A DNA stretch of 64,000 nucleotides. It comes from Amycolatopsis nigrescens CSC17Ta-90 (GTDB lineage: Bacteria; Actinomycetota; Actinomycetes; Mycobacteriales; Pseudonocardiaceae). Positions 7,241 to 16,300 of the stretch are shown here, one piece after another. Position 1 is the stretch's first letter, and every line of letters begins with the position of its first letter. A program made the position numbers and the translations under genes. The stretch lies in assembly GCF_000384315.1 (NCBI RefSeq), contig NZ_ARVW01000001.1:3968157-4032156 (forward strand), in the 5' to 3' direction. A model generated the notes under the pieces. It searched no databases and was not told the DNA's origin. It worked only from the letters and a program-made list of their open reading frames with translations.

Positions 7241-8442
7241 ATACGAACAAGGGGAGCCACGGTGACACGACGAGCGACTCGGTGCTGGCGCACTCCTTTG
7301 TCGTCCGCGCGCTGCGCGAACCGGAGGCCGCGCCGGGTTGGCACGGTTTCGTCACCGACGTGGAGACCGGCGAGCGGCGGCCGTGGCACCGGGCGTTCGA
7401 GCTGGCGCGGTTCATCGAAGACCAGCTCGCGGTGCCGGGGGCCGGCATGACCGGCCCGGCGTTGACCGACGTGGTCGGCGAGATGCTCGCGGTGCTCGGC
7501 GCCAGGCTGCCAGGCCCGCTGCCCACCCTGCCCGAACCGAACGTCACCCTGGAACGGGTCGCCGAGAAGCTGGTCGGCATCGGCAACCACCGCGGCACCG
7601 AGAGCACCGGCACTCTTGGCACCCGCACGGTGCGCGGCGGCAGGCTGGACGCCAGGGTGCGGTTCCAGATCTGGGGCGGCACGGCGTCCGCCGTGGACAC
7701 CGCGGTGCTCACCCTGCACTCGGACCTGCTCGACGACCGCGATGTGCTGCGCGGACTGGGTTTTCTCAAGCTCAACGCCTCGGGCACCACGCTCGCCGAG
7801 CACGTGGACCCGGTCGGCGGCTGGCGCAAGACCACCAGTTTCGACGCGCTCTACGAGTACTCCTATGTGGACAGCAGCGACGCGGACAGCCTGATCACGC
7901 GGATCCAGCTCACCACCGATCCCGAGCGAGCCGGTGGCCCCGGCCGGGAACGCGAGACCGAGACCGACTCGATCATCCGCTGGGACAGCGAGAACGCGCC
8001 GCCGCTGGTGATCACCGGGCCGATGCGGGTGGACCGGATCACCGCGCTGGCCTTCGATCCCGGCCCGCCGATCGGCGGCCAGGTGCGGCTGCTGGCGTTG
8101 CGCAGCATGGACGGCACCGGCGGCCCGATCGTGCACCTGCCCGACCTGGCCACCTTCCTCGCCGCGACCGGCGGTGCGCACCCGGCGGAAGCCAACGCGG
8201 ACGTGACCCTGACCCCCGCCGAGCTGTTCACCCAGCTCGGTGCCGCCGGCCCCGGGCTCGACCTCGGCGACTGGAACACCGACGGCGTGGTGGACAGCTA
8301 CGCAGGTTTCGACCGGCCACTCGATCAGCCGATCGTGCTGCCCACCTGGTCGGACCGGCTGATCTGCAGCTACCTGCCGCCGGGCCCCGGCGCCGGGCTC
8401 GACCAGACCGCCGTGGTCTACCTGCGGGTCAACTCGCCATGA
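7237..8442 (+). CDS. Tail-terminator-like protein of the contractile injection system
   Basis: The GTG start overlaps the stop of the SARP gene. The 401 residues contain a central alpha/beta part (about 110-225) with FQIWGGTASAVDTAVL, LLDDRDVLRGLGFLKL and a strand pair ending LYEYSYVDSSDADSLI. This order of strands and helices is typical of phage tail-completion/terminator proteins that cap sheath and tube. The N-terminal 100 residues are helical, and the C-terminal 170 contain WDSENAPPLVITGPMRV and a run ending in DQTAVVYLRVNSP. The identity is inferred from pattern and position, just upstream of the sheath gene. A baseplate or cap role remains possible. Confidence 0.6.
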   Translation: MNTNKGSHGDTTSDSVLAHSFVVRALREPEAAPGWHGFVTDVETGERRPWHRAFELARFIEDQLAVPGAGMTGPALTDVVGEMLAVLGARLPGPLPTLPEPNVTLERVAEKLVGIGNHRGTESTGTLGTRTVRGGRLDARVRFQIWGGTASAVDTAVLTLHSDLLDDRDVLRGLGFLKLNASGTTLAEHVDPVGGWRKTTSFDALYEYSYVDSSDADSLITRIQLTTDPERAGGPGRERETETDSIIRWDSENAPPLVITGPMRVDRITALAFDPGPPIGGQVRLLALRSMDGTGGPIVHLPDLATFLAATGGAHPAEANADVTLTPAELFTQLGAAGPGLDLGDWNTDGVVDSYAGFDRPLDQPIVLPTWSDRLICSYLPPGPGAGLDQTAVVYLRVNSP

Positions 8443-8491
8443 CGCACGACCGCGGCCCGACGTTCGGAGAAGACACGGAGAAGAGGGAGAC

Positions 8492-10177
8492 ATGACCGAA
8501 GCAGTCTTGCCCGGCGTACTCATCGAAGTGCGGCCGGAAGCGCTGATCGTGCCCGGTGCGATCACCGTGGGAAACGTGGGGGTGATCGGCACCGCCGCCA
8601 AGGGGCCGGTCAACGTGCCCCAGCTGCTCGGCAGCTATGCCGCCGCGGTGGCGACCTTCGGCCCGTACGACCGGTGGAACAACGGCACTTCGGACGAGCT
8701 CACGCTGGTCCGCGCAATCGAGCAGGCCTACAAGTTCGGTGCCACCACGGTTTGGGCGGTCCGGGTGGCGGCGCCCGACCCCAATGAGCCCGCCTACGCG
8801 TCCGGGACGGTCAACGCAGGCACACCCGCGGCCGCCAGCGCGCTGCTCACCGCGGCCTCGCCGGGGACCTGGGGGAACGAGCTCACGGTGCAGGTGGTCG
8901 GCACGGGACAGGCCGACGCGTTCGTCCGGGACGAAGAGGTGACGTTCAAGGACGGAAAGTGGCAGCTGGCCGCGAAATCGGTGAAACGCTCCGCGGTGAA
9001 CCGGCTCGTGATCAAGCCGGCGAGCGGGACCGAACGGGTGCCCGCGATCGTCTACGAGGAGAGCCAGCTCAACCCGACCCGGGTCTTGTTCAAAGAGGGC
9101 GACGGCACGTTCACGTTCGGCACGCCGCCGGTGGCCGGCGATACGGTGCTGGTCAGCTACGCGGTGGCCAAGGCGAACGCGTCCAAGGTCGTCGTGAAAG
9201 CCGGGGTGACCGCCGAAGAGGTGTACAACGTCATTTCGGGGACCCATCTCGCCGCCCAGATCACCGCTTCTTCAGCACTGGTGAAGGCGACTCCGGCGCC
9301 GGCCCCGGGAAAGCCGGATGAACGGCCAGGGGAGCAGGGACCCACCCCACTGGCCGGTGGTACCAACGGCCAGACCGGCGCCCTCTATTCGGCCGGCCTG
9401 GACGCGCTCAACACCGTGGACGCGCACCTGATCGTCGCGGCCGGCCAGAACGACCGGGATTTCGGCGACGATCTGGCCGCGCACTGCGACGCGGCATCCG
9501 GGGACGAGATCAAGCGCGAGCGGATCGCGATCGTCGGCACGGCGGCGCAGACGAGCCAGTCCACCATGGTGACCCACGTGACCGGGCACACGCAGAACAG
9601 CGACCGGCTGGTGCTGGTGGCGCCCGGGATCGCGGCCACCGACCGCGGCGCGGACCCGGTCACCGACGTGACCCTGCCCGGGGCCTACACCGCCGCCGCC
9701 ATCGCGGGCATGCTCGCCGCGCAGCCGCCGCACATCAGCCTGACCAACAAGGTTCTGCAGGTGGGCGGGCTGGAGTACGACTTCACCTCGGCCGAGCTGA
9801 AGCAGCTCGTGCTGAGCCGGGCGCTCACCCTGGAGAAGCGGCAGGGGTTCCGGATCGTCCGCGGCATCACCACGTCGACGAACACCGCGTGGACCCAGAT
9901 CACCACCCGGCGGATCGTCGACTACGCCAAGCTCGGCGTGCGCAGCGCGGCGACCCCGTTCATCGGGTTGCTGAACAACGAGCGGGTCCGCAATGCCTTG
10001 CGCGCCACCATCAACGGCTTCCTCAGCAGCATGGTCGAGGACGAGATGCTGGTGAGCTACGAACTCGACGTGCACGCGTCGCGTGAGGACGAGATCCGCG
10101 GGCGAGTGCTGGTCGACATGGTCATCCGGCCCACTTTCAGCATCGATTTCATCAAGGTCACGATGTTCCTCGAGTAA
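8492..10177 (+). CDS. Contractile tail sheath protein
   Basis: The 561-residue protein starts LPGVLIEVRPEALIVPGAIT and continues GVIGTAAKGPVNVPQLLGSY, the usual N-terminal attachment region of sheath subunits. Its C-terminal 100 residues (RIVRGITTSTNT...; FLSSMVEDEMLVSYELDVHA; PTFSIDFIKVTMFLE) are the conserved sheath core that wraps the tube. The region 170-300 is a variable surface insertion. Sheath subunits form the outer cylinder that contracts to drive the tube through an envelope. A GAGGGAGA ribosome site precedes the ATG, and the tube gene starts 8 bases after the stop. This is one of the most secure assignments of the cluster. Confidence 0.93.
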   Translation: MTEAVLPGVLIEVRPEALIVPGAITVGNVGVIGTAAKGPVNVPQLLGSYAAAVATFGPYDRWNNGTSDELTLVRAIEQAYKFGATTVWAVRVAAPDPNEPAYASGTVNAGTPAAASALLTAASPGTWGNELTVQVVGTGQADAFVRDEEVTFKDGKWQLAAKSVKRSAVNRLVIKPASGTERVPAIVYEESQLNPTRVLFKEGDGTFTFGTPPVAGDTVLVSYAVAKANASKVVVKAGVTAEEVYNVISGTHLAAQITASSALVKATPAPAPGKPDERPGEQGPTPLAGGTNGQTGALYSAGLDALNTVDAHLIVAAGQNDRDFGDDLAAHCDAASGDEIKRERIAIVGTAAQTSQSTMVTHVTGHTQNSDRLVLVAPGIAATDRGADPVTDVTLPGAYTAAAIAGMLAAQPPHISLTNKVLQVGGLEYDFTSAELKQLVLSRALTLEKRQGFRIVRGITTSTNTAWTQITTRRIVDYAKLGVRSAATPFIGLLNNERVRNALRATINGFLSSMVEDEMLVSYELDVHASREDEIRGRVLVDMVIRPTFSIDFIKVTMFLE

Positions 10178-10185
10178 GGATTCCC

Positions 10186-10695
10186 ATGGCACCGTCAGAA
10201 GTTTTCACGGGGGCCAATGGCTCCCTCCTGCTCGCTCCGGACGACACCCTCGAAGGCGCCGACGCGAAAACCGTGGTGGACGCCTACGAAATGCAGACCG
10301 TCGGCCGGCTCACCGACGTCACGCTGCGGGTGAACACCGCGCTGAAGGAGTTCCACGAAGTAGGGCGACGCCATCCGGTTTCGCTGAGCCCGGGGAACAT
10401 CTACATCTCGGGCTCGGTCGGCCGGGCCTATGTGAACGGCGGGCTGCTCACCTTGTTGCTGGGCAAGGGGGCCAAATCGGTCACCGTGCCGGAGCCGTAC
10501 GTCCAGCCGACCTTCACCTTGGTCGTTTCGCTGCTCAACCCGGCGAAACCGGAGGAGCCGGTGGCGCTGTCCGTCGGCGGGGTGAAGTTCGAGAACTGGC
10601 AGTTCGCCGTACCGGAGGACGAGTTCGTGATGGAGAACCTGTGCTTCAAGGGACTCACCATGAGCGTGCTCGACGCCGGGGTCGAAATTTTCTGA
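10186..10695 (+). CDS. Inner tube protein
   Basis: The 169-residue protein follows the sheath gene directly, as the tube gene does in contractile tails. It begins with FTGANGSLLLAPDD, has a beta-rich core (LTDVTLRVNTALKEFHEVGR; PGNIYISGSVGRAYVNGG; FTLVVSLLNP) and ends with LCFKGLTMSVLDAGVEIF. This is the compact beta-sandwich plan of gp19/Hcp-like tube proteins, which stack as hexameric rings. Only one tube gene is present, whereas many extracellular injection systems have two. Confidence 0.85.
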   Translation: MAPSEVFTGANGSLLLAPDDTLEGADAKTVVDAYEMQTVGRLTDVTLRVNTALKEFHEVGRRHPVSLSPGNIYISGSVGRAYVNGGLLTLLLGKGAKSVTVPEPYVQPTFTLVVSLLNPAKPEEPVALSVGGVKFENWQFAVPEDEFVMENLCFKGLTMSVLDAGVEIF

Positions 10696-10718
10696 GTTAA
10701 CCCACCGTGAGGTAGGAA

Positions 10719-11180
10719 ATGCCACTCACCGCCGAAGATCTGCTGGCCGGCAGCGGCCTCACCCACGAGGTGACGCTGCCGCCGGAACTGCTGGAGGGAG
10801 CCGTGCCCGGTGGCACGGTAACCCTCCGCCCGCTGACCGTGCGGGACGTGCAGCGCATCGCCCGTGCCGCCCGCGACGACCGGGAGCTCGCGGCCGCGCT
10901 GATGATCCAGCAGGCGTTCGCCGAGCCGGCGCTGACCGCGGACCAGGCCGGCAGACTGCCTGCCGGGCTGGCCCGGTTCCTGGTGGACCGGATCAACGAG
11001 CTCAGCGGTATCGACACCCCGCGCGACCGGCTCGCCGAGCTGGTGCAGGCGCCGCTGGCGAAGGCGTGTTTCGTGCTGGCCGACGAATTCGGCTGGACCG
11101 CGGAGGACGTCAGCGGCATGACGATCGGCCAGATCCTGATGTACCTGGAGATGGCCGGGCGGGCGGTCGAGGTCGCATGA
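10719..11180 (+). CDS. Tail assembly chaperone-like protein
   Basis: The 153-residue protein contains LRPLTVRDVQRIARAARDD and then a helix pair, followed by a C-terminal helix (FGWTAEDVSGMTIGQILMYLEMAG). This matches the pattern of small phage tail assembly/hub assembly chaperones, encoded between the tube and the hub genes, that help incorporate the tape measure or hub. A GAGGTAGGAA site lies right before the ATG, and the stop overlaps the next start (ATGA). The family assignment is moderately sure. It should be absent from the finished particle if correct. Confidence 0.65.
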   Translation: MPLTAEDLLAGSGLTHEVTLPPELLEGAVPGGTVTLRPLTVRDVQRIARAARDDRELAAALMIQQAFAEPALTADQAGRLPAGLARFLVDRINELSGIDTPRDRLAELVQAPLAKACFVLADEFGWTAEDVSGMTIGQILMYLEMAGRAVEVA

Positions 11181-12358
11181 ACAGCCAGCAGCCCACGGTC
11201 GTGAGTGAAAAACGTTCCCCTGGCAACACTTTTCACTCACGACCGCTGACCTGCGTGGATGCGCTGGCGGCAGCGGGTGCGCCGCGTGCGTTCCGCGGGG
11301 CGCTTCGCGCGGAGACGGAGGTGGTGGACGCGGGGTTGCGCAGGGTCTGCGCGCTCGACTCGGCGGCACCGCGACTGCTGCCGGGGCCGTTGCTCGGCCG
11401 CACGCTGGCCGAGCTGACCGGGTGCGCGGCCGACTCCGTGGAGCCCGGAGCGTCCGAACAGGACACAGCAGCGGAACGGCCGCGGGTGCCGCGGCCGGAA
11501 CCCGCCGCCCGGCCGGTGCACCCGGGGCCTGCCCGGACCCCGGCGCGGTCGCCACGGCCGGTGGCCGCACCCAGCGGGTGCCGGCCGCGGGCCGGGCGGG
11601 CACCGGCTTTCGCCATCGAGAAGCCGGATCGCGCGGACCCGTGCCAGGTCGGCACCGAACGGCTTCGCCGCCTGGCCGGGGTGCTACCCACCTCGGCCGG
11701 GGCACTGGTTCGGCGGGTTACCCCGCCCGCCGAACCAGTCGCACGTCCGCACCGCCGGACACCGGTACCGGTCTGCGAACCGACGAACGCACCGGGTATC
11801 GCCTTCCTTCAGCGGATCGGCACAGCCGGGGAACCGGCACCTGTACCCGGCCAGGCTCTGCGGCCTGGCCCTGCCGCACCGGCCGAGTTGCTCGAAAGGC
11901 TCGCCTTCGGGCAACTCGGCCGGGTGCACCACCGCGAACCGGCGAACTCGCCGGACGAGACTCGCCGGCCGGCCGCGTGGCGGGAGGGGACACCGCGGCC
12001 GGCCGTGCGGCCAACGGAGACCGCGCCCGAGACCGCGGCGCACGCTCCGGTCACCCCCGGCCCGGAGCCCGTGCCGGACCGGCCGCACACCGCCGCGCCG
12101 CCGTCCGGCGAGCACGACAGTCCGTCCAAAGCGGAGTCCGAAGTGGACGAAACGCCGAAGCGGCTCAGCGCGCAGTTCGCCGAGCTGTCGGAGATTCCCC
12201 GGCGTGCAATGGTTTCTGCCGCGTCGGGGCGGTCCGACCCGAACGATGTGGCGAAGCCTTCGCCGCCGGCGGAGAACACCGTCTCCGAGGCCGATCTCGA
12301 ACTGATGATGCACCGGATTCTGGACAACGCCGCGCGCCGGCACGGGATCGAGGTGTGA
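11177..12358 (+). CDS. Proline-rich cluster protein of unknown function carrying an in-frame repeat element
   Basis: The 393-residue product is low complexity: Pro, Ala and Arg rich from about residue 60 to 330, presumably extended. It ends in a short helix LELMMHRILDNAARRHGIEV. A similar terminal helix ending with an RHGI-type motif is, as far as I recall, common in the protein encoded between chaperone and hub genes of such clusters. Residues 8-26 are encoded by a copy of palindromic repeat A (11198-11253). The ATG overlaps the previous stop and follows GAGG; a GTG at 11255, just past the repeat, is the alternative start. It might take the place of a tape measure, but that is speculation. 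Confidence 0.6.
   Translation: MNSQQPTVVSEKRSPGNTFHSRPLTCVDALAAAGAPRAFRGALRAETEVVDAGLRRVCALDSAAPRLLPGPLLGRTLAELTGCAADSVEPGASEQDTAAERPRVPRPEPAARPVHPGPARTPARSPRPVAAPSGCRPRAGRAPAFAIEKPDRADPCQVGTERLRRLAGVLPTSAGALVRRVTPPAEPVARPHRRTPVPVCEPTNAPGIAFLQRIGTAGEPAPVPGQALRPGPAAPAELLERLAFGQLGRVHHREPANSPDETRRPAAWREGTPRPAVRPTETAPETAAHAPVTPGPEPVPDRPHTAAPPSGEHDSPSKAESEVDETPKRLSAQFAELSEIPRRAMVSAASGRSDPNDVAKPSPPAENTVSEADLELMMHRILDNAARRHGIEV
11198..11253 (+). repeat. Palindromic repeat A, copy 1, inside a reading frame
   Basis: Perfect 15-base arms (GGTCGTGAGTGAAAA and its complement; 11198-11212 and 11230-11244) are followed by the shared tail CGCTGACCTGC. Further copies lie at 34782 and 50385. This copy is translated in the 393-residue protein. 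Confidence 0.85.
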
Positions 12359-12361
12359 ACC

Positions 12362-12904
12362 ATGCGCCCGATGCTGTCCGGCTACGAGCTGCCGCAGGTG
12401 CAGGAGCTGCGCACCGCCGACCTGCGGGCGCTGGCCGAGCACAAGCCGCCCGGCAAGGACGGCAGCCTGCTGCAGAACCTCGGCCGGGCACCGACCGCGG
12501 TCACCCTCTGGGGGATGGCGAGTGACCGGCAGGCGCTGGAGCTGCTGGACCAACTGAAAAAGGACCTGCGCACCGGGGTCGCGCTGCCGTTCACCGCGGA
12601 CATCACCACGGACACCGAGATCGAGCAGGTGGTGCTCGACGACCTGCAGCTCCGGCAGCTCGCCGGCCGGCCGGACCGGTACGCCTACGCACTCACCCTG
12701 CGGGAGTACATCGAGCCGGTGGAGCCGGCCGAGCTGTCCGGGCTGGACCTCGGGTTGCTCGAGGACGCGGCCGGCCTGCTGGACGACGTGCTCGGCGGCC
12801 TGGAACTCGCGCAGGCCTTCGCCAGCGGGCTGGAGCGGTTCGTCGGTTCGCTGACCGGCCTGCTCGGCCGGCTCACCGAAGGGGCCGACAACACCGGCGG
12901 CTGA
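12362..12904 (+). CDS. Baseplate/hub-associated protein, paralogue of the N-terminus of the 1,328-residue protein
   Basis: The 180-residue protein begins MRPMLSGYELPQVQELRTAD. It aligns over about 120 residues with the start of the large protein at 13362: shared features are RPMLs/gd.EL.QVQ, LLQNLGR/FLQDLGR, D-I-T/S-T/S in the middle, and RQLAGRPD.Y.YAL.LREY/F. The pattern recalls the N-terminal domain of phage DNA-circulation/tail hub proteins (LGRRARSFTV-like). The C-terminal 50 residues form helices with LLDDVLGGLELAQAFASGL. A role at the hub or between tube and baseplate fits its position. The exact function is unknown. Confidence 0.65.
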   Translation: MRPMLSGYELPQVQELRTADLRALAEHKPPGKDGSLLQNLGRAPTAVTLWGMASDRQALELLDQLKKDLRTGVALPFTADITTDTEIEQVVLDDLQLRQLAGRPDRYAYALTLREYIEPVEPAELSGLDLGLLEDAAGLLDDVLGGLELAQAFASGLERFVGSLTGLLGRLTEGADNTGG

Positions 12905-12934
12905 ACCGGCCGTCACCGATGAGGGGAAACACCG

Positions 12935-13351
12935 ATGGCAGAAGAAAACCTGTTCGAAGAACTCAAGGCGGTACTCGCCGACTTCAAGGGCTTCCTGGAC
13001 GAGAACGTGCCGGTGATCAAACCGGCGATCCAGGCGATCGCTTCGCTGGTGCCGCAGGTCAAGGACCTGATCGACCTGCTGATCGAGCTGGTCGGCAAGC
13101 TGAAGACCGCGGTCAACGAGCTGGACGTGGGCAATATCCCCGGCCTGGAAACGGTTTCCGAGCTGACCGGGAAGATCCCGGCCTTCCTGGAAGCGGCGAA
13201 GAAGCTGCTGCCGAACGAGACCTCCACCATCGACGCCATTTCCGACGTCACCGACGTGGTCACGTCGCTGCCGGGCGTGGACGCGATCAAGGAAGAGATC
13301 GTCGCACTGCTCGACGCCATCACCGTGCACCTCAACTCGCTGAAGCCGTAA
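12935..13351 (+). CDS. Small all-helical cluster protein
   Basis: The 138 residues are almost entirely amphipathic helices rich in Leu, Ile, Val and acidic residues (LFEELKAVLADFKGFLDEN; IIDLLIELVGKLKTAVNEL-like; VDAIKEEIVALLDAITVHL). There is no signal peptide or enzyme motif. A GAGGGG site precedes the ATG. By position between two hub-like genes it may be a chaperone, plug or short ruler; it is much shorter than usual tape-measure proteins. I do not recognise the family. Confidence 0.6.
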   Translation: MAEENLFEELKAVLADFKGFLDENVPVIKPAIQAIASLVPQVKDLIDLLIELVGKLKTAVNELDVGNIPGLETVSELTGKIPAFLEAAKKLLPNETSTIDAISDVTDVVTSLPGVDAIKEEIVALLDAITVHLNSLKP

Positions 13352-13361
13352 GGAAGAAGAG

Positions 13362-16300
13362 ATGGTGCGTCCGATGCTGGGAGACCTCGAGCTGGAGCAG
13401 GTCCAGTTCGTGGAAACCGACGAGGACCAGGTGTTCACCAGGCACCCGGTCCCCGGGCTTGAGGGCGACTTCCTGCAGGACCTCGGCCGGCGCGGGGCCC
13501 GCCTGCGCCTGGCCGGGGTGCTCACCAGGCCGGAGACGCCGGAGAGCCTCGCCGCGTTGCGCACCAAGTTCCACGCCGGCGAGCCGGTGGCCTTCGTCTC
13601 CGACATCTCGTCCGCGACACTGGTCGACCGGGTGCTGATCGAGGAGATGGACGTCCGCGAGCTGGCCGGGCGGCCCAGCATGTTCGAGTACGCCTTCGCG
13701 CTGCGGGAGTTCACCGAGGCGGAGCCGATCGACACCGACGAGGTGGACATCCCGCCGCCACCGCCGCCTGAGGTGGAGAGCGGCAAGCTCGCCGTCACCG
13801 TGGTGGTCGAGGGCGAGCCGGACTTCGACATGAGCCGGGTTCGGGTGACCGTGCGCGGCACCGAGGCGTCCTCCGGTGCGGCGCTGGAGCGGGTGCTGAC
13901 CAACCGCACCAGGGACAACGTGTGGTTCGAGGACCCGTTCCCGGCCGGCGAGTACACCGCCGAGGCGCTGGTGGACGACAGCCTCAACCCGGGCGGCGTG
14001 CACGAGGTGCTCACCGGCTCCGCCGCCGTGACCGTCCAAGATGGACAGACCGCGTCGGTGACCATCGTGCTGCGCCGTGGCGCGAAGACGGCGACCTTCT
14101 TCGTCATCCACTTCCGGTTCGACAAGGCGTTCGTCGAGCCGTGCATGCGGCACGTGCTGCAACAGGTGGCGGAGTTCGCCGAGGCGCACCGCGATCAGCG
14201 GCTGCTCATCGTCGGGCACACCGACCTGGTCGGGGACGACCCGTACAACCAGGCGTTGTCCGAGCGCAGGGGCCGGGCGACCTACGCGATGCTCACCTTC
14301 GGCCACGACCCGCAGGCGTCGGTCAACGAGTGGAACGAGCTGCGCCGGGCCAGGCCGGCCGGGCAGACCACCACCGTCCGGGACACCTGGGGCACCCGCG
14401 AGTACCAGCACATGCTGGCCGACCTCGGCTACTTCCAGGGCAACGTCGGCGGCGACCCGGTGCTCACCGACGACGCGGTGCGCCGGTTCCAGCGGGATAA
14501 CGGGCTCGCCGACGACGGGGTGGTCGGCGACGGCACCTGGCCGGTGCTGATCGAGGCCTACCTCGGGCACGAGCCGATCGACATCCCGGCCGCCCAGCTC
14601 ATGCCGAACGCGAACGCGACCGGCTGCGACCACGGCCCATTGCGCTGGCTCGGCTGCGGCGAGCAGGACCCGGTGGTCAACGTCCAGGACGCCAAGCGGC
14701 AAAACCGCCGGACCGAGCTGATGTTCGTCCGCGAGTCCGCGATGCCCTGCCAGGTACCGAAACCGGCGACCCTGGACCTGGTGCCGGACGGCGCCGGTGG
14801 CGGCGGCTGGTGCCTGGACGACGGCACCGCCCGCGCGGTGGACTGTTTCGTGGTGCCGCACGGCGAAACCGCGCCGACCGGCCAGGTGGACCCGAACCGC
14901 CCGTGGTTCCGGGTCCCCGCCGAGCCCGGCACGTTCGTCGTCGAAGGTCGCATCACCTTCGAGGACGGCACTCCGTACGTCGGCCGGTACGTGCTCATCG
15001 CCCCAGACGGGGAGTTCATGGACCGTGAGGTGCCGAAGAGCAGGCCGCCCGCGGTGGCGGGCACCCCGCTTCCCGGGCGGACCCGGCCCGATGGCGGTTT
15101 CAGCTACGAAAAGCAGAAGGGCCCCGGCACCTTCACCATCGAAGTGGAAGGACCGTTTGTCGCCAGGGCTCGTAGCCAGTCCCTCGATGAGGTGCGGAGC
15201 AACGCGGTCTGCTTCCGGCTCGACGGCGGCGCGCCCGCGGATATCGTCCTCGTGCACCGGTCGGTGGCCGGTATCCGGCCGTCCGTCACCGCGCCGGACG
15301 TGGTCGTGGTGCGGAAGCCGCACACCAGCCCGGCACGCCGCCCGGTGGTGCTGCAGGCCACCGGTACCGCGCCGTTCACCGGTACTTTCACCCGGTCCAG
15401 CGACCGGGTCCGGTTCTTCGACGCCCCAGCAGGCGGCACCGAGATCACCTTCAACGGCACGGACAACGTCTTCACCGACGCACAGCTGCTGGCGGGGCAA
15501 ACGCTGTTCGCCGAAGGCTTCTCGGCCAGCGCTGCGGTCGGTGACGTGACCCTGCGGCTCGCCATCACCGTCGGCGCGGTCCCGGGCTTCGCCGCCACCC
15601 GCACCATGACCTCGGTCGAGCTGACCCTGGACGTCGGCCTCAGCCGTCCCGCCGCCGGCGTCGAGCCGCCGGTGCTGGCCGTGGCGGACAAGGCGCCGCC
15701 CGGCAGGCCGCTCCAGCTGCAGGACGCGCTGCGCAGCGCCGAGCGCGCGATGCTGATCGTGCGCCAGCCGCAGCCGGCCGGTTTCACCGGCGACCTGGTG
15801 CTGAACCTGCTCAACGGCCGAGTGCGGTTGTTCACCACCGAGACACCCGCCGCGGGTGACGTGCCGCTCACCGCGTCGTTCCGGATCACCGGGGGAACCG
15901 TGCCTGCGAACGGCCTCCGGTTGTTCGCAGAGGGAGCGGCCGTGAGCGCGGCCGCGGGTGACGCCGGTATCCAGCTCGGCTTGGACGGCGTCGAGCCGGA
16001 CGGGGACCGGGTGGCGGCCACCGTCATCCAGGTCGAGGTGACCGCGAACGCGCCGGTCGCTTCGCCGCCGCTGACCGCGGTGCGGATCGGGCTGTGGGAC
16101 AACGCGTTCGACCCGGTTTCCGGCATCCTTCGCAACGCGCCCGGGGCGCCGGCCTTCGTCGACCTGGACACCCGCAAGTTCCACTTCCGGGTCACCGATG
16201 CCAGGCAGGCCGGCACCGCGTTCATCGCCTGGCGTACCGAGTTCGACGACGGCACGCTGGACGATGTCCGGCCGACCCTGCCAGGGTCACCTCCGGTCGA

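Noticed and set aside
11684..14146. Very long antisense open frame over the injection cluster (820 residues)
   Set aside because: It is the mirror of strongly supported plus-strand genes, with Arg/Pro/Gly-rich low-complexity translation and no domain.
13332..16184. Antisense open frame of 950 residues opposite the giant protein
   Set aside because: Translation is His/Arg/Gly-rich without any recognisable domain; the plus strand encodes clear OmpA and PGB domains here.
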